A stretch of 64,000 nt of DNA from Fasciola hepatica (GCA_948099385.1 CANUEZ040000107.1:3286001-3350000); one strand, 5' to 3'. Positions 34,280-47,437 are shown, counted from the stretch's first letter. Notes: generated by a model from the letters alone, not told the origin. Made by a program: numbers and translations.

Positions 34280-35008
34280 TCAGACGCCAGTCGGTCTCCA
34301 TAAATTGTTTAGCTTATCACGGAGTTTTCTGTAAACCACACCCATCCAATTCATTTCACACGAGAGAGTATTCGCGCAGATGATCGCCACCCTCCCCATC
34401 CCCACATATGAAGCTGCTATACCCAAGGTTTTGCACGTGAAATAAGACCCATTAGCAAAGGGACTTAGAAGGCAACAACAAAATAGCTTCGATGAAGCGA
34501 TGCCGCAACCAGAAAGTGGTGGCCCCATAGGGACCGCGTTAACAGTCACGTCGTCCTCCGCGTTGGTCTTCGGGCCGGACAGTGCACGCACTCGTAATTG
34601 TAGTCCAGCAGCTGTTTTGTTGCTAGTGCCGCCTTCGTTGAGCATAAAGGAGTACAAAGTGCTGTGATCTAAAATGGTATCGTCCGCGACCATAAAGCGC
34701 CACAAGACATACCCACCTTAATTTAATTGATGTGCGGCATCGGTCAACATCAAATTACCGAACCTGCTGACCAGCTTGCTGCCTACAAGAGAAACAAACA
34801 GAAAAAACTTAACCACGCTGTGGTCAGTAATGACCTGTGAATATCTTCGATCCCGCATCAACTCACCTATACGCGATGCCTCCTCAGCGATATCAACGGA
34901 ACTATTTCTTTTCCTTGTGGAGCTAAAGTCGCGACCGCGAAGGAGCCGGCTAAACATTTGCCGGGTATAGTTCCTTAGCTCGGCAGTACTGCGAAAACTT
35001 TCCATCAT
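34280..35008 (-). pseudogene. MULE transposase fragment, decayed
   Basis: Minus-strand relic of a Mutator-like transposase related to the intact gene at 55778-57601. From 35008: FRSTAELRNYTRQMFSRLLR (intact copy: FHNTDELREYTSRMFNKRLN), YSQVITDHSVVKFFLFVSL (ISQVIHEYNIVRFLFFIPM) and NLMLTDAAHQLN, where the first catalytic Asp lies (MILADATHQMN). A stop at 34716 follows, then GGYVLWRFMVADDT (GGYALWHVMMVDET). Beyond about 34620 the similarity fades, so the second catalytic Asp and the rest are not present or unreadable. Different enough from the intact copy to be an old paralogous family. Confidence 0.78.
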
Positions 35009-36938
35009 ACTAAAAACTGACTCTCTCGGTCAATGGTCAAATGGCGGTTACGGACCTAATAACCCTCGGTCTCTCGTAGGAAGTCGTTGTTTTGAACTAT
35101 TGCCCGCTGGGACACCATGGGGAATGAGCCGAAGGCACAAGCCGAGAAGGAGGCTTGGCAGCCGAGGATGGGGTATCTGTTGACAGTTTCCATAAGGAAT
35201 AAATGAGGAAGCAAACTACCTCCCTTCAGGGCAGTTTCTTCTCCGATGAAAGCAGCAATATTTCATGGAATGGTACTGCGTGTCGGGTGGTAAAATAATG
35301 CCACTTTTACTAGCCATTTCCCTAGTTCATTAATCGTATATGTAAAAACTCAAGCAAGTGGTTAACTGGAAGTCCCAAAAATAGGATCTGAATGTGCCCA
35401 AGTTCGGGTGCATCTTAACTTTTTCACAGAACTGGGCCGAATCACCAGCTGTGCTCCTTTCCTTATCGAAAACCAGTCAGTGCGAGAAAGAAACGGCAGG
35501 TGACCACTGAACTTGTAATAGTGAATTATATATGACCATCAACCCAATCAACAATCAGCAGCGGCTAAGTCAATAACCAAAAAGCTAATTACCGAAATGT
35601 AACCGACAAAAACGTGCCTCTCCAAAAATTACCAAGACAGTTTTATAAAATTCGCCCCCATAAGGCACGCCTTTGCTATGTTTTTACTCCATTTAAACGC
35701 AAAATCTACTCGGTCAGCTGTTTGAGGTCTGCGTCATGCTAAGCCCGGTCGGAACTTACTCCACCCTTCGGAAAACCCATAGAATTGTGGAAAATAGAAA
35801 TGACGAAAGGAGCAACCCTGTGGAGTGCGGAGTGCGCCTATACAGGGAGACGATGCAGACAATGATTGCCGAATGCTTAGTCCAGCTCACTGAGCGACGC
35901 AAGTTGAAATGAAGCAGGCGGACCTTGTTTGCATTACCCAAAGAAAAGTTGGATAAAGTTTAGCGTGAAACATCAGGAAAACAGTAGATTGGTGACACTG
36001 GGGAAGAGATTTTGTAAAACTGATAATGGACATGGTTTATTTTGTTGTGGAGTGGATTCATCACTTGAGATATTCCGAGTTGGAGCAGATGGAAACTCAA
36101 GAAAGCCCAGTGGGATCCGTGATACTTGACATTAAAACATTTGCTAATGATCCGCATTACAAAGTAGGCAGAGAAAAAATTCAATTTCGACCCAAGTTTC
36201 AAGGCGGAGAGGTGGAATTAAACCGTCAAAATCTGGAAAACGACTAAAAGAGAAGCAACAATCTGGCTACCGTGCCAGCTGCGAATGATGATGACAAAGT
36301 GAGATACAACTTTATAAGTAAAGACTATGGAATGCTATGTAAATAAACTTTTTGTTTGGCTGCAGTTTGTCTTTTGGTATTCGCAAAGCTTTGGTGGTTT
36401 GATCGTAATGGTGGGCGTAAGTAAGGGAAATAGTGGCTTTTTAAGTAGGTGGGAATGCTGGGGGAATTTATCGACGGCGTACGCGACATAAGGCTAAACG
36501 GACCATGAAAGATAACGGTGGGTATTTATGAATCTGATGGGGTATAAACCGCCTAAGACGGTACATGACAACAAGAGCTATCAGGTGAACCACACAGGAT
36601 AGCCCAGTATAAAAAGGGATGCAATCTGATAGAAAGGGATGAGCCGCCTTGAACTGTAGAGAGACCGCGAAATGTTCGGGAGTGGACGGGAACTAGAACA
36701 CTAATTTGGGCGGCTGGCAATAACATCAAAGTGCTGTAAGCCTGCATAAAACGATAGAGTAGGATAGTAAGTTACCGAGGGTAACTACTGAAAGGGTCGA
36801 CGGTAATGTACCGGTGAAAAGGGGACACAATAAGTTTCAAAATGCTACTTTTGGGGTCTAGAAGTAGCACTCCGCCACAGGGTTGAAGCCCAAATTGTCC
36901 CACATCTTGCGATTATGTCGGCACTTGGATGGCATCCG
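35009..36938. other. No recognisable element
   Basis: Left flank of LTR copy 1. The plus frame 36026-36247 (HYKVGREKIQFRPKFQGGEV in its second half) is open and not low-complexity, but I cannot assign it. 36400-36850 is purine-rich. Confidence 0.45.
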
Positions 36939-37482
36939 TGTAGGTGCCACTAAATTTCCAACATTTTCCATTATTCTCAACGTCCCCTGGTGCAACACTT
37001 CTTTGTTCTACCGATGTTTTTAATGCAAAACTAACACACTATTTTGGATATCTCCACCGCGAGATATGAAAAGGCTGTCAATAAATCTCTCATTCTGGCA
37101 CGGTCCCATCTTCTGATTTAGAGTGTCTTGGAAGTATACCAACAGAATTGCCTGTGAGAAACAAAACGTTTTAGAAGTTTCCACAGTGTCCCCTGGCACT
37201 CATCCCGATACTAGCCTGATCTGCCCAACAAGTGGTTGTCAGACCGAACTGAATTAAAGATATTGGCTGATACTGGCTCTTAAGCACTCATACCCTAGTC
37301 ACAAGAGTGGTGAACAACTGTAAGTATGAGTCTTACCTTTAGCTGCTTTTTAACTTCTAATGTGAACACCCTTTTGGCCTTTTATCTCAACACGCTCATC
37401 CGCCTATCTTGGATTGCTAGTGTTTTCTTAGACCTTGTTGATATGAACTTAGTGTACCAACAATACTGAGTAGTACACTATA
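36939..37482 (+). repeat. Gypsy LTR, copy 1 (family of 47522-48063)
   Basis: Matches 47522-48063 end to end, starting TGTAGGT and ending gtagtacactata. Conserved blocks include tggtgcaacac, the gaaacaaaac.ttttagaag block and cccttttggcctttt. Divergence is roughly 20-25 percent by eye, so it is old. No purine tract precedes it and no gypsy coding follows closely, so it is a solo LTR or the far 5' LTR of the element whose 3' LTR is copy 2. Confidence 0.7.
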
Positions 37483-40018
37483 CCGGTGAGCTGTGATATA
37501 ATTCACTAAAATAACGAAGCACTGGGCACAGAAGGGCTCAAATTGTAAACCTTGACAGTGCTTTTCGTCTGGTTCTGCAGCTGGGCTTGAAGATAGATCA
37601 CGGGACGGTGGAAGAGAGCATTCCTCTTAGTTTGAATAGCGCAAGCGATGCTGTCTGAAAATCATTCGGACGCCAAAAGGCGAGTTTTCGGGCTTAAATT
37701 ACCCTAATTGATAGAACTACTGTGAAAAGCTCGATTTGCAAGCTTCGCGATCATCGAGAAATATTTTTATCGGGCAAGTCATTCGGAACAAATGCCATAT
37801 TCCTAGCCCGTTTGGTTCTGATCCTGTGGAAATATACGGATGGATCAGCTTAATCACAGTAGTTTGGTGTATAGGGTACCGCATAGCTTCTGGTAGCCGG
37901 ATGCGCAGAAGTAAATAAGCAGTTGCTCTTCCAATCAGCTCTGACATTTCTTCAAAATTATTCTGTACTTTCGACGACAATTGATGAAAACAATAAGACA
38001 ATGTTTTAGGCAGGGTCATACTGAGAACATAAAGACGTGGAGTATTTTTCCCGTAACTTGGCTTACCTTTATACGAATTCTACGGGTTCTTTCTTCCTAT
38101 CTGCCAGGAAGATAAGTTATATTAGTATTGATGAAGATTTATCTCGGGGAAAGCCCGAAGCGTGCTTGGTAGCTTGATCATATGGTACCTGTGAGGTCAG
38201 TATAGCTTACTTTGAGAAAGTAGATGAATAAGTAAAATCGGAGTGTGAGGGCAATACAGGGTACGCCGAGCTAGCTAGTTAATAGCCCCGGGCGAAAATG
38301 AGAGTCACGGTCAAGTGCTTGACTTGGTCGGATTGAATAGGGTTTTCTGACACCTCGGAATATCAACGTAAGTCAGACAGAATTAGAAGGTGCCGGTCGG
38401 GAGTCAAATGGGAAAAACGGAATTTTTCAGAGGACCAGTGGTCGTCACGAAGACTGACAAAAATCAATGAGGCTCTGTACTGGATTAGGGAAACATGGCT
38501 AGAAATCAGCCAAGGAAATGGTATAAAGAATCAGCTGTGAAATAAAGAAAAACTGATCAGCCGGTCGATCGGTGAGGATTGACAGATGGCGACTGAAAAA
38601 TGCACTCCATCCAAAGTTGATTCCACGTCAGAAGAGAGGCTGTAAAATTATTGAAAAGTAAATGGGTCTGTGCAGAGAGCAAACTAGAGTGATGGATATT
38701 TCTGAGATGCTAACAGCTTTTGACAGCAAGCATGCTGAAGCGGTTTGGCAGTATATATTGGCACCGGAAAAGACACAGTGGTAAAAAAGAGGGAAGAAGA
38801 GCGCGTCAAAGGAATTGAAAATGGGTCATTTATCCTTGTTTTTCATAGAACCATCGAAGGAGCTTATACATAACGTACTGCTGAGGGAGTTGGTTCATGG
38901 AAGCGTAAAAAGAGAGGGCACGAGGCTTCATGAGACTGGCATGATGCAATGACTTATCCCAGAACGGACGATTGGGTGAGCCGATGAGCGGAGAAAATAT
39001 TCATCAGGCAGCTCTTTGACAGGTGGAGGTGTACGGAGGTGGTTTCCGAACGTGACGTCAACCTGGAATTATATTGCGGCAGCGCAAGTGATAATGAAGC
39101 TGGCACTGCATATTGTAACGAAGTGGTAATGCTTTCGGGGTTTGGGAATAGAGATGACTACTCTAGGGGCTGGTGAATCCCATGGTGATCGCGGCAATAA
39201 AAATGGGCCGAGAGTGATATAAAGTTGCCCAGAGAGAAGGGGCAAGTGAAGCTTCCAAATCTCCGTTCTAGGTGGATAACAGAGTAACCATAGGGAACGG
39301 GATATACTGAACGATTTAACTTATGCTGGACAAAAGTGGAAAGGATATGGTTCCTTACAAGATCGGGAGGATGACAACGATAACGGTTTATTTTGGGGAC
39401 ACCCAAAGACTAGTAATATACGGTAAAGATCTCAATACGGAAATCCCGTCGAAGTGGTGAGGGGCAAATGTTCACCAATCAATTATGTGACCGCTGGGAG
39501 GAAGCAGAGACACAATTCAGACAGTGACGGCCTCCGCGGTCGGTATTGCAACAATGCGTGGCAGTGGTTGAAGTGATAGCGAACATTATGACGAAGATTA
39601 TGAGCAGCTCTGAATTGGGAATGGAAACTGCTATGCATCCGTAAGAGATCGGTGACTAACAAAGCGAAGAAGATAGAGTTCTATAAATGAGTATCGCCGA
39701 GGGGTGAAATAGGGGATTATTGTAGAGTACAGATATCGTCCATCACCGAGGAAGATATACGGTGGCAATAGCTGTGAAAGTAGAACAAACAATATTCAAT
39801 CGGTGTATTTTGCCGGGCACTGAAGGACTTAGCAAGTATAACGATAGCAACACAAATCAAACGAGAGCCCAGAAATCGATGAAAGTAAGGTAAGTCATGC
39901 CGAAGACAGCGTGTGAGAAACAGGGTAGCAGGAAACTTGGTTCTTAGCAGACCATGGGCTGGACACACAACCTGAAAACGCTTCGAGGAATGAAGGCAGG
40001 AGGTGCGATCCGTCATCC
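37483..40018. repeat. Gene-free, purine-rich from 38270 onward
   Basis: No coding signature. 38270-40000 has the same plus-strand purine excess as 10541-12540 and 16661-19682. It may be another, diverged copy of that asymmetric repeat. Confidence 0.45.
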
Positions 40019-40410
40019 TTGTTGCACCCGCACACAGTTGCAGATGCCCTGCACCTTCGAAATTTTGGCCTTAGTCGAAGCGGATCAAACAACTTTTTGG
40101 TAAAAAAGAGAATTGCCGATAAAATCCGACTAGCAAAAGGCCCGAAGTCGTTAACTGCTAGTACCGTAAGCAGAATTCATGCAGTAGCTGGTGGTCAGTT
40201 GAGATTGCAGCTCGTCTCCCTGGACACCAATGGGCAAGTCGAGTCAACATAGGCTTTCACATTTGGCTGATCTCCTATGTGAGTGCCAAGTTCCGTGAAT
40301 GCAAATGTACCTAGATGGCCCCTTTTACAGGACTTAACCGTCGTGGATTGTGAACATGAGAAAGTGGACCTTCTTATCGGTAGCGAAGCGCCAGAGACAC
40401 ACTGAATGCG
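40019..40410 (+). pseudogene. BEL/Pao protease relic
   Basis: Collinear with the protease of the BEL element at 50375-50720: LSRSGSNNFLVKKRIADKI corresponds to KDSGSDTTLVGKEFTERYG, so the catalytic Asp of DSGS is now Arg. GGQLRLQLVSLDTNGQ corresponds to LTKLHLQLVSVVNNDR, and at 40365-40400 KVDLLIGSEAPETH corresponds to EIDLLIGCDVLEAH. A stop near 40250 and a frame change separate the two halves. Isolated fragment, no LTR nearby. Confidence 0.75.
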
Positions 40411-41500
40411 AGACCAGACCACCCCGTCAGCAATCACCACTCACAGACGTATTAGTTTGTTGGTAGACCTTGAGTTTAACAGATCACGAACAGTTTCTGT
40501 GCGATATGTCTTTACTTGTCTCCTCTGGTCTTTTATGTACACATTTCGCTCTCACTTTGTTCGCCGTTACAAATACTGCTTCCGTGCAAAACAGTCTGTC
40601 TTGACCATGCCTAATCCCCAGGTTAGAAGTTGCTGTCCGCTCTCCGAATCTCTCATAGCCCCGTTTATTACGGAATAATGACCTCCATGTATTTCGTGCT
40701 CCTCTCTGTGGGCCCCTCTTGGTCTCTTTATCAGAAAACGCCTTGATTGGTACTTTTGGTTCATTCAACTCACGCAATTGCCTGCAGGCATGCAGCTGTC
40801 CGGTCCAACGGTCCCGTCTTTGCTTCAAATATGTACTTCTCGTGATTCTGCCTCATCTCAGGTTTTCTTTTCCTGGAGTCTCCTTTATCCTTAGTCCACG
40901 TCGTGCTTCGCCTGCTGTAAAATGTTCTAGCTATTCACCACTTATTTCACTTCAACCAGTTCTCCATCTCCTGTTTTATATTTTGTACGCCACAAGCATC
41001 TTGTCTGTGCTTTCCCGGTTGCCTTGTTTCCCCGCACTTCATCTGCAGCGAGGAAACCACTACACCACGAATTTCACGAACGGTTTTTATGTGATCTGCT
41101 GTTACTCGGTCGCTTTGATCTTTCATATGCACATTTTGCTCCTACATTGTTCTCCATTACAAATGCAGCATCCATGCCCCCTAGTCCAATTTACAGCCCA
41201 GTTCACCCTCACAGCTGTTAGTCCTCTCTACTACGGCCAATATGTAATCAGATTTTCTCCGTCTTTCCTAGCCATCCGCATCGCCATCACGTTGCTGCTT
41301 CATATTGTACGTCCACTTCCTACTTCTTCCCTCATCTTATACCAGCCATACAACCTTCCACACAATCATGGAATATTTGTCCATGTATTCGTCTGTGACA
41401 TTTTGATCATGTCTCTGGCACGCACCGGACCTCTCCGAAATAAACCACTATTAGGTTCTGTGTTCACGTCTGACGTAACTTCTTTTACCTCATGAAGAAG
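40411..41500 (-). repeat. Pyrimidine-rich asymmetric repeat, reverse of 10.5-12.5 kb type
   Basis: Minus-strand reading at 40828-40741 (GQLHACRQLRELNEPKVP) matches the plus strand at 10874-10926, anchoring this as an inverted relative of the purine-rich repeat. The 258-codon plus frame 40719-41495 is Ser/Leu/Pro-rich and arises from base composition. Low-level similarity to 8041-9620 is also seen. Confidence 0.5.
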
Positions 41501-42361
41501 TGGATGAAGTCTGTCTGGACAAACTTCGCGATCACATCTAGCTTTCGTCGGGCAAGCCGCTGCTCGCAGTGAACTGCTAGGACGAATGAAACACGCTCCA
41601 GTCGTCCTAGTCGTTTTCCAATGTCCATCTGCTGTAGCTTTGAGGAACTTCTGACAGTCTGACAAAGCGCGATTGGCTTCGCAGGTTTTGCAGCTTGGGT
41701 TGGATACAGCCTCGAGTAAAACGGCATGCGTGCTTGTCCAGATCTGTTATTTCGAGTGTTCCCGTGTGGCTTTTTGAGCTTGGCTGAAGCCAGGTCTATC
41801 AGTTCTGTTGCTACTTGAAATTAGTTGACCGAATCTGTTTTTGGCCATTTTTGTTCACCTACTTAAATAATCAGTCAGGTACTCGAAACTGGCCTCGCGG
41901 CCACTGTAACACGCCTTTGAGCAAAGCGTAGCCAAATTCGAGAAGGACCCCGAAATCAGAACACGACTGATGCGTAAATTCTACGATACTGGATTATTAA
42001 ATGCACAATAACACGAAACATATACCAACCTCAGTTATGCGATCACACGGGCTCAGAAAACGAGAACCTAGTTGCGGCTTGCGAGAGAGAAGCAAGTGCG
42101 TCACGCAGGTCCAAGATAATATGTGACGAAGTGGCGCATTGGATGCGGATAAACAAAGGCGAGATCACAGAAAAGTAGGTGGTATGAAGCACGCCAACAA
42201 TGTACATAAGCGGGTATTTTCAAGAAATCACAATATGATAGCACTTTCAAACGATTTCCCACAACTGATCGTTACAACCCGGAAGTCACAGTGCGGCTGG
42301 AACTCCTGGAGCTCGCAGTGCAGGAAACTGAAAGTTCATTGGCTTAAGCCGTAAGTCTGAA
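41501..42361. other. Unassigned; probable 5' region of a LINE
   Basis: No coding signature. The last 200 bases lie just before the LINE ORF1-like frame and may be its 5' part. Confidence 0.4.
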
Positions 42362-42980
42362 ATGTTAGAGATGCGTCAGAAATTTAACAGGCTAGAAGTA
42401 GACCTAGAGGCTGTCAGGGACAAGTTGAACATAGTCACACTGGCTCTTGGCAAGTTACCAAAGAACACGGAAACAGCACTGGATATGCACCGCAGTGCAG
42501 TGGTGGAAGGCATCTCTGAGCCTGTATGTCAAGCAGCCAGACAGAGGAATGCAGATGTTCTATACCACGTGTCAAACCAACTACGAATAGCTGGACTTCT
42601 AGGGGAAACTGCACTGAAGACAGCCTTCGGGCTGGATAAGTGGAACTACGTCGAGGGTGACCAACAACCCCCTGGGCCGGCTCTCATCGAGGGGGGGTGC
42701 GTTCCCAGCATCAGCAGAAGCGATTAGTACCACCACCCACGGAAAGTTGCTTGGGAGCCGGACAACTCGGCCAGTTGGTGAATGTCCACCAGTAAAATGA
42801 AGGCCGTATTGACACTGAGAAGCGCACAACCCATTCAACAGGTCGGCACAGTAACCTCATTCCCAAAGGACGCTTTAGAGAGCCAACAAAGGCGGTTGCG
42901 GCTCGATAGAGATTCAAGGCGAAAGGAAGTGCGTCACCAAAATACTGGAGTACAGAAACAGATGCAACAGAAGTAGAAAA
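42362..42980 (+). pseudogene. LINE ORF1-like fragment (CR1-like)
   Basis: A 121-codon frame (42362-42727) starts with a probable coiled coil (heptad-like FNRLEVDLEAVRDKLNIVTL) followed by VVEGISEPVCQAARQRNADV, the order seen in CR1/jockey ORF1 proteins (coiled coil, then VV.G..E..... R..D). A stop at 42725 is followed in another frame by LESQQRRLRLDRDSRRKE (42870-42925). ORF1 proteins bind the LINE RNA. Decayed. Confidence 0.5.
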
Positions 42981-43474
42981 AGGTGACTCACAGTATTCCC
43001 ACAATGTTCGGCGAGTTGGCATCAAGCCGGCCACATGAAATTGCCCCTCAAGCTAGATTAGAAGCGGCCTTTGGACAAGCAGTTGTGCATCGTCTGAGTA
43101 GATCCCAATCATTCCACAGTTGGGTGCCAAGTCGCGGCAGGTACGCTAAAATAGCTTTTGGGGTTGTATGGATTCGATGTTCACTGCCGCAGGTCACACA
43201 AGGCTTATGGGCAAAGCAGAGGAGAAACTCTATGGTAACCACTTGCGGGCCAGCTGAAAATGCTGGCTCACTGAGTTGATGAAACAACAAAAGGTGCACA
43301 ATTCAGTAAAAGGAAAGCGGTAGAATGGGTGCAATGTACAAGGTACCTCATGCCCCTCAACACTAGTCAAGAGGAACAGGTAGAGGATAAAACCAAGCCA
43401 GCACTCACAACCTAGTTCCAAGCGCCACCGCTGCCAGCTCACAGATGGTGCACGAAGAAGGCTAGGCAACCTGG

Positions 43475-44370
43475 CCGTAGCCTACACCAGTGCTAGCAGC
43501 TTTGGAAATATATGGCACGAAATGGCCTCGGAGGTTGCCAGCGCCGATCGCACAGCCATCACCTAAACCTGGCTGGAAGGTGGGAGTGAAATTGGTGCCT
43601 TCCTCCCTTCTGGCTACTGCGTCTATTGAGCTGATAAGGTGGATGGAAGGAATGGTGAGGGTGCCATGATATTAGTCTCGGAAACAACAAAGCAGATAGC
43701 CGAGGAATGCACCACGTCACCAGATATACAGTCTGTCTTCTGTGACTAGGAGCCCCACCAAGCTGAAGTACGCTTTGACAGCGTGTACCGAAGCCCCTCT
43801 GGTACCCCCTCCAGGGGATCTAGCCCTGCTGAGCTACCTTCACCAAGCAGTAGCCGGAGCAATCGAGCCCATAATTCTCCCCCAGATAGACTGGGTGAGT
43901 CACTGGGTGATGGTTTCCCTACCAGACTGCTAGACTCTGTACTGAAGAAGGCGCTTGTCCAGTATGTTCTACAGCAAACCAGGTGGAGGGAGGGACAGAC
44001 CCCGGGATGCTGGACCTGGCAATCACCAAACGCACCGACGACGTTGGGGGTCTACAGGTATCAGCCCCCCTAGGTGGAAGTGGCCATGGAGTGATCCGCT
44101 GAATCTACTTGGCCGTGAAGGATAGGGTGCCCTACTAACTTGGAAGATGCCCTAAAGATTTCGATATACGGGGTCTGGTCATTGCAGCCCAAGCACGGAT
44201 ATGGGACCATCATAAATACAGTGTAATGGAAGAATGAACGGTGTTCAGGAACAGTCTTCCGTTGATCGCAGAGCGCTTTGCCCCAGCTCGCGGAATCCAC
44301 ATGAGAAGGGCTCCGTGGTGGATCAGTAACGCAACTGGAGCTCAAAGCCGTAAAAATATGGAGCGGTGTC
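43475..44370 (+). pseudogene. CR1-like LINE endonuclease and linker, decayed
   Basis: Exonuclease-endonuclease-phosphatase fold relic: TSASSFGNIWHEMASEVASA, WLEGGSEIGAFLPSGYCVY, then GEGAMILVSETTKQIAEE (43660-43712), VYRSPSGTPS (43783-43812), TRLLDSVLKKALVQYVLQQT (43915-43974) and, in another frame, LQVSAPLGGSGHGV replacing the SDH end (about 44053-44095). The linker then shows WDHHKYSV and APWWISN. Stops and frameshifts throughout. Cut at 44370 by a BEL LTR fragment. Confidence 0.75.
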
Positions 44371-44500
44371 TGTAAAGTACATGCGTGGAAATCCTCCCCA
44401 GCCTTGGTCATATACTTGTATTGTTGAGACTACGCTCTCCATTTTATTAACCCTCGAACAAGTACAACTTGTGTCAATCGCTACACTCCCAGGTACGTGA
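44371..44500 (+). repeat. BEL/Pao LTR fragment (5' part only)
   Basis: Begins TGTAAAGTACATGCGTGG and continues with block ggaaatcctccccagcc, then ttattaaccctcgaacaagtac. It matches the first about 130 bases of the BEL LTR at 53555-53685 and of the solo LTR ending at 58343. The rest of the LTR is missing. It separates LINE endonuclease from LINE 3' sequence. Confidence 0.7.
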
Positions 44501-44529
44501 CTTGGGTCTACACTGTTCATGTACATTTG

Positions 44530-45146
44530 ACTTTTCGGAAAATGCAGCCATCCAGGTGGCTAAAGCCCGCCGTACGATCCAGCTCATAAATCAAATATTT
44601 GCTTTGCCAGGAAGTAAACTAAAAGTTTTTAAGTCCCACTTCTGACCTCTTCTGGAATACTGCTCATTCATTTGTTCCAACATGCGACAAAGGGACCGAA
44701 TGGCGTTTGAGAACGTAAAACGGGCATTCACAAAACAGCTCCTAGGTTTTTCTTCGACCTCAAATTACATGGAACTTTGTGATCTGCTGAAAACCGATCC
44801 CTTACGGCTATGCCGTCTAATAAATAACCTTCTATCCTTTCACAATATCTTAAAGAATAGATCATGTAGTTCAGCACTGCAGGCGAGAACCCTTTCTAAT
44901 TATCCCTTATGTAACAATGAGTTCTTGGTTTCTGCCCCTTTGCCGAAGCTTGCACTTAGGTCAGACTTCTTCATCAACAAGTACGCTTCATTGTGGAACA
45001 AGCTACAACGAATTCGGGCATTATCATCGACATCGGTGGTCTTCAAACAGGAAATATACATATCCCTAACGATGAGCACGCCGACCAGGAAATACAATCT
45101 CTATATTTCAAGAGCTCAGGCCTTTGAGGTAGGAAGAGGGTACTAA
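44530..45146 (+). pseudogene. CR1/jockey-like LINE 3' end of RT
   Basis: Starts with AAIQVAKARRTIQLINQIFA at 44548, then a stop, then LLEYCSFICSNMRQRDRM (44650-44700) and a 154-codon frame with VKRAFTKQLLGFSS, LCDLLKTDPLRLCRLINNL and FLVSAPLPKLALRSDFFINK, ending near WNKLQ. This is the EYCS.., FTK.L.G.. and L..RR. tail that closes CR1/jockey pol proteins. It may continue the LINE interrupted by the BEL LTR, but the palm region is absent. Confidence 0.72.
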
Positions 45147-47148
45147 TAGATCGACTAACCGCCTTAAGCAACCTAGCCTCAATTAGACCCGCATAGGTTT
45201 GGCTTCTTCGCAGCAGCAATTAGGGAACTCAGCGGTTCATTCACACGATCTAGGACGGCAAAACAATCTCAGTTTTTACCATCAAATACCTTTTTGCGGC
45301 TGGCCAACATAGCGGCCTTTGGCATACTCAGGTATAAGGGCATCACGTTGTTAGGGCTGCAAGAAGTGCCCTAACCTTGTGCAAACTGGTGTTTCAGTGA
45401 GCATGCACCCCATCGAATAATCGAAGGCTGTGGTTGAATCTGCCTTCCCCTGCGTTTTCTGTCCCATGTAAGCCGCCTTAGGGATCTGACTTCACGGATA
45501 TTGCGAGTGTTACCGCGGCATATTTGTGAGCATTCCTGGCTGTAATTGTCTCCCTGCCGAGAGCTGACCACCGATGAGAGGACAGGAACCTCAAAAAGTA
45601 AGGGATTGAAATAAAAAAGAGAAAAGAAATACCCGGCTGTTTTGTCTTCCAGGCATATCAGCCCTGTCACGTGAGACATGTCTCCAGGCTGCTGTGTTGC
45701 TACAGACTGACTGGTGTCGTTGACTTATTCCCAAAGCGGCTTGTTACACGCGGTCCATGTTTCAGTCGGGGCTTGGGAGCCGTGGTCACACACCAAAAGC
45801 AGCTCCGCCTTCTCTGACAGCCAGATATCTGACTGTGATAAAACTAAAAGATGATAAAAACGTCTAAAAAGTTTGGGTCACTCTTGGAGCGGCACGAGCT
45901 GGATGCCAGTGGATGTGTATCGTGCTACCTCCCTAACTGAAGCAGGCCCTAGTGCCGCCTACCGTGAGCACAGAATGTAGACGGTTAAAGTTTGACTCCC
46001 TGACGGAAACTTGGCCCCATCCCGTTCCCACCTCTCACGTTTTTCCGAACCTTTCCCCGTTGTCCTGCTTGGCAATATAACGACGAGAAAGACATCACGG
46101 CAAACATGTAATCACCACTATATCGGATATTCTTGCTCTCACTCAAGTATAATCTCAGCACACTAGGGCCATCGAGTACGAGCATAGACGAACTTACGGC
46201 CACGCTTCTGGGCACGAGACCAACTTTCTTTAGTGCGTCATCACTGACGCCATCATAGTTTATTCCACTCTGGGGCCCCTCAGGAACAATTCAATATGGA
46301 GTAACCACTATGCTGGAAAGGACCGTAACAAATATGGTGCAATGCGAGCAGGGTGCCAGTCCCATTACCTCATATACTGTTCTTTTAAACCTACCTTACC
46401 TCCTCGGTGCTGAACTGCAGTCTGCGCAAGCAAATTGTATTGAGGGTTACCATTTCTAGATCCTCTTAACCGTAAAGCTCTAGGTTTTTCTTAGTATCCC
46501 AACACTGTTACACCAACTTGCGAACCCTTAATCCTTTAGAATGCATACAAAAAGGCCCAACCGGTGGATACAACCCTGCTGGCCTGCAGCATTATAGCTC
46601 AGTCCCCGGCGAGCCTACTTCACCCAGAACGTGGGGTAGGTGCCACTGACCGATCAAAATGGAACTTTATCCTTGCCTCATTCACATAAATCCAACCAGT
46701 TCATTGCTGTTGTCGTCATATATTGTCCTAACCCACAGCTGGAGCCATGTCCAGGCTGCAATCCCTATTTATTTCAGGTTCGTCGCCTCCCACTTTCTCA
46801 GTCGCCAAACTGGATAACTGACTCGTGCTGACAGGAACCCAAGTGGAACCTTTCATAGCACCTGGGGCTGCAATCAACCCACGCAACAGAAAATACCCCC
46901 AACTGCCTATCATAATAATTAGGGTTTCCTAAAGCAAAACCTCTCCTGCGGATATCAACATTACAACCAACACAAGTAACAGTTCATGCACAACTTGCTA
47001 ATATACCAGTCACCATTTAAATCCGTCATATCTCGCCACACTGGACTGGTTGACCGACACATCCTTTACCCCGCCAGACGAACCATACCCACAGAATGTT
47101 GTACATTACCAGTAATGTAGGTGAATAACACTGAGTCTCAATACGTCA

Positions 47149-47191
<43 letters not shown>

Positions 47192-47248
47192 AGTGAGATA
47201 GCATAATAATGCTCAAGTCAATGCGGAGATTTTCCATTTTAGTATCTG
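45147..47248. other. No recognisable element except a TA repeat
   Basis: Frames on both strands lack domain character. A (TA)n tract spans 47152-47188. The end of the stretch leads into gypsy pol C-terminal sequence. Confidence 0.5.
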
Positions 47249-47437
47249 TTGCAACAGTCCTTTTTTCCCTCGATCCCTGTCTGGCTGTTGATTCCTGTTG
47301 ATGATCCACCCTTTATCGTCACACCAGACACTACACCACACCCGTCAGCACCACCACAGCAACAACCACCCCTGATAACCAGCCGTTTCGGCAGAAACGT
47401 TCGACATCCTGTCAGTCTTCAAGACTTTGTTAGTTGA
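47249..47437 (+). pseudogene. Gypsy pol C-terminal tail
   Basis: Short frame ending TSRFGRNVRHPVSLQDFVS and a stop, with a Pro/Thr/Gln-rich lead-in (TPHPSAPPQQQPP). A basic TR.GR.VR.P..F.D ending is typical of gypsy polyproteins just before the 3' LTR. A purine tract (tggcggaggagtt, 47508-47520) and LTR copy 2 follow, which fits. Confidence 0.65.

Noticed and set aside
40719..41495. 258-codon plus-strand open frame
   Set aside because: Rich in Ser, Leu, Pro and Phe because the strand is pyrimidine-rich; no domain, and the minus strand carries the block shared with 10.9 kb.
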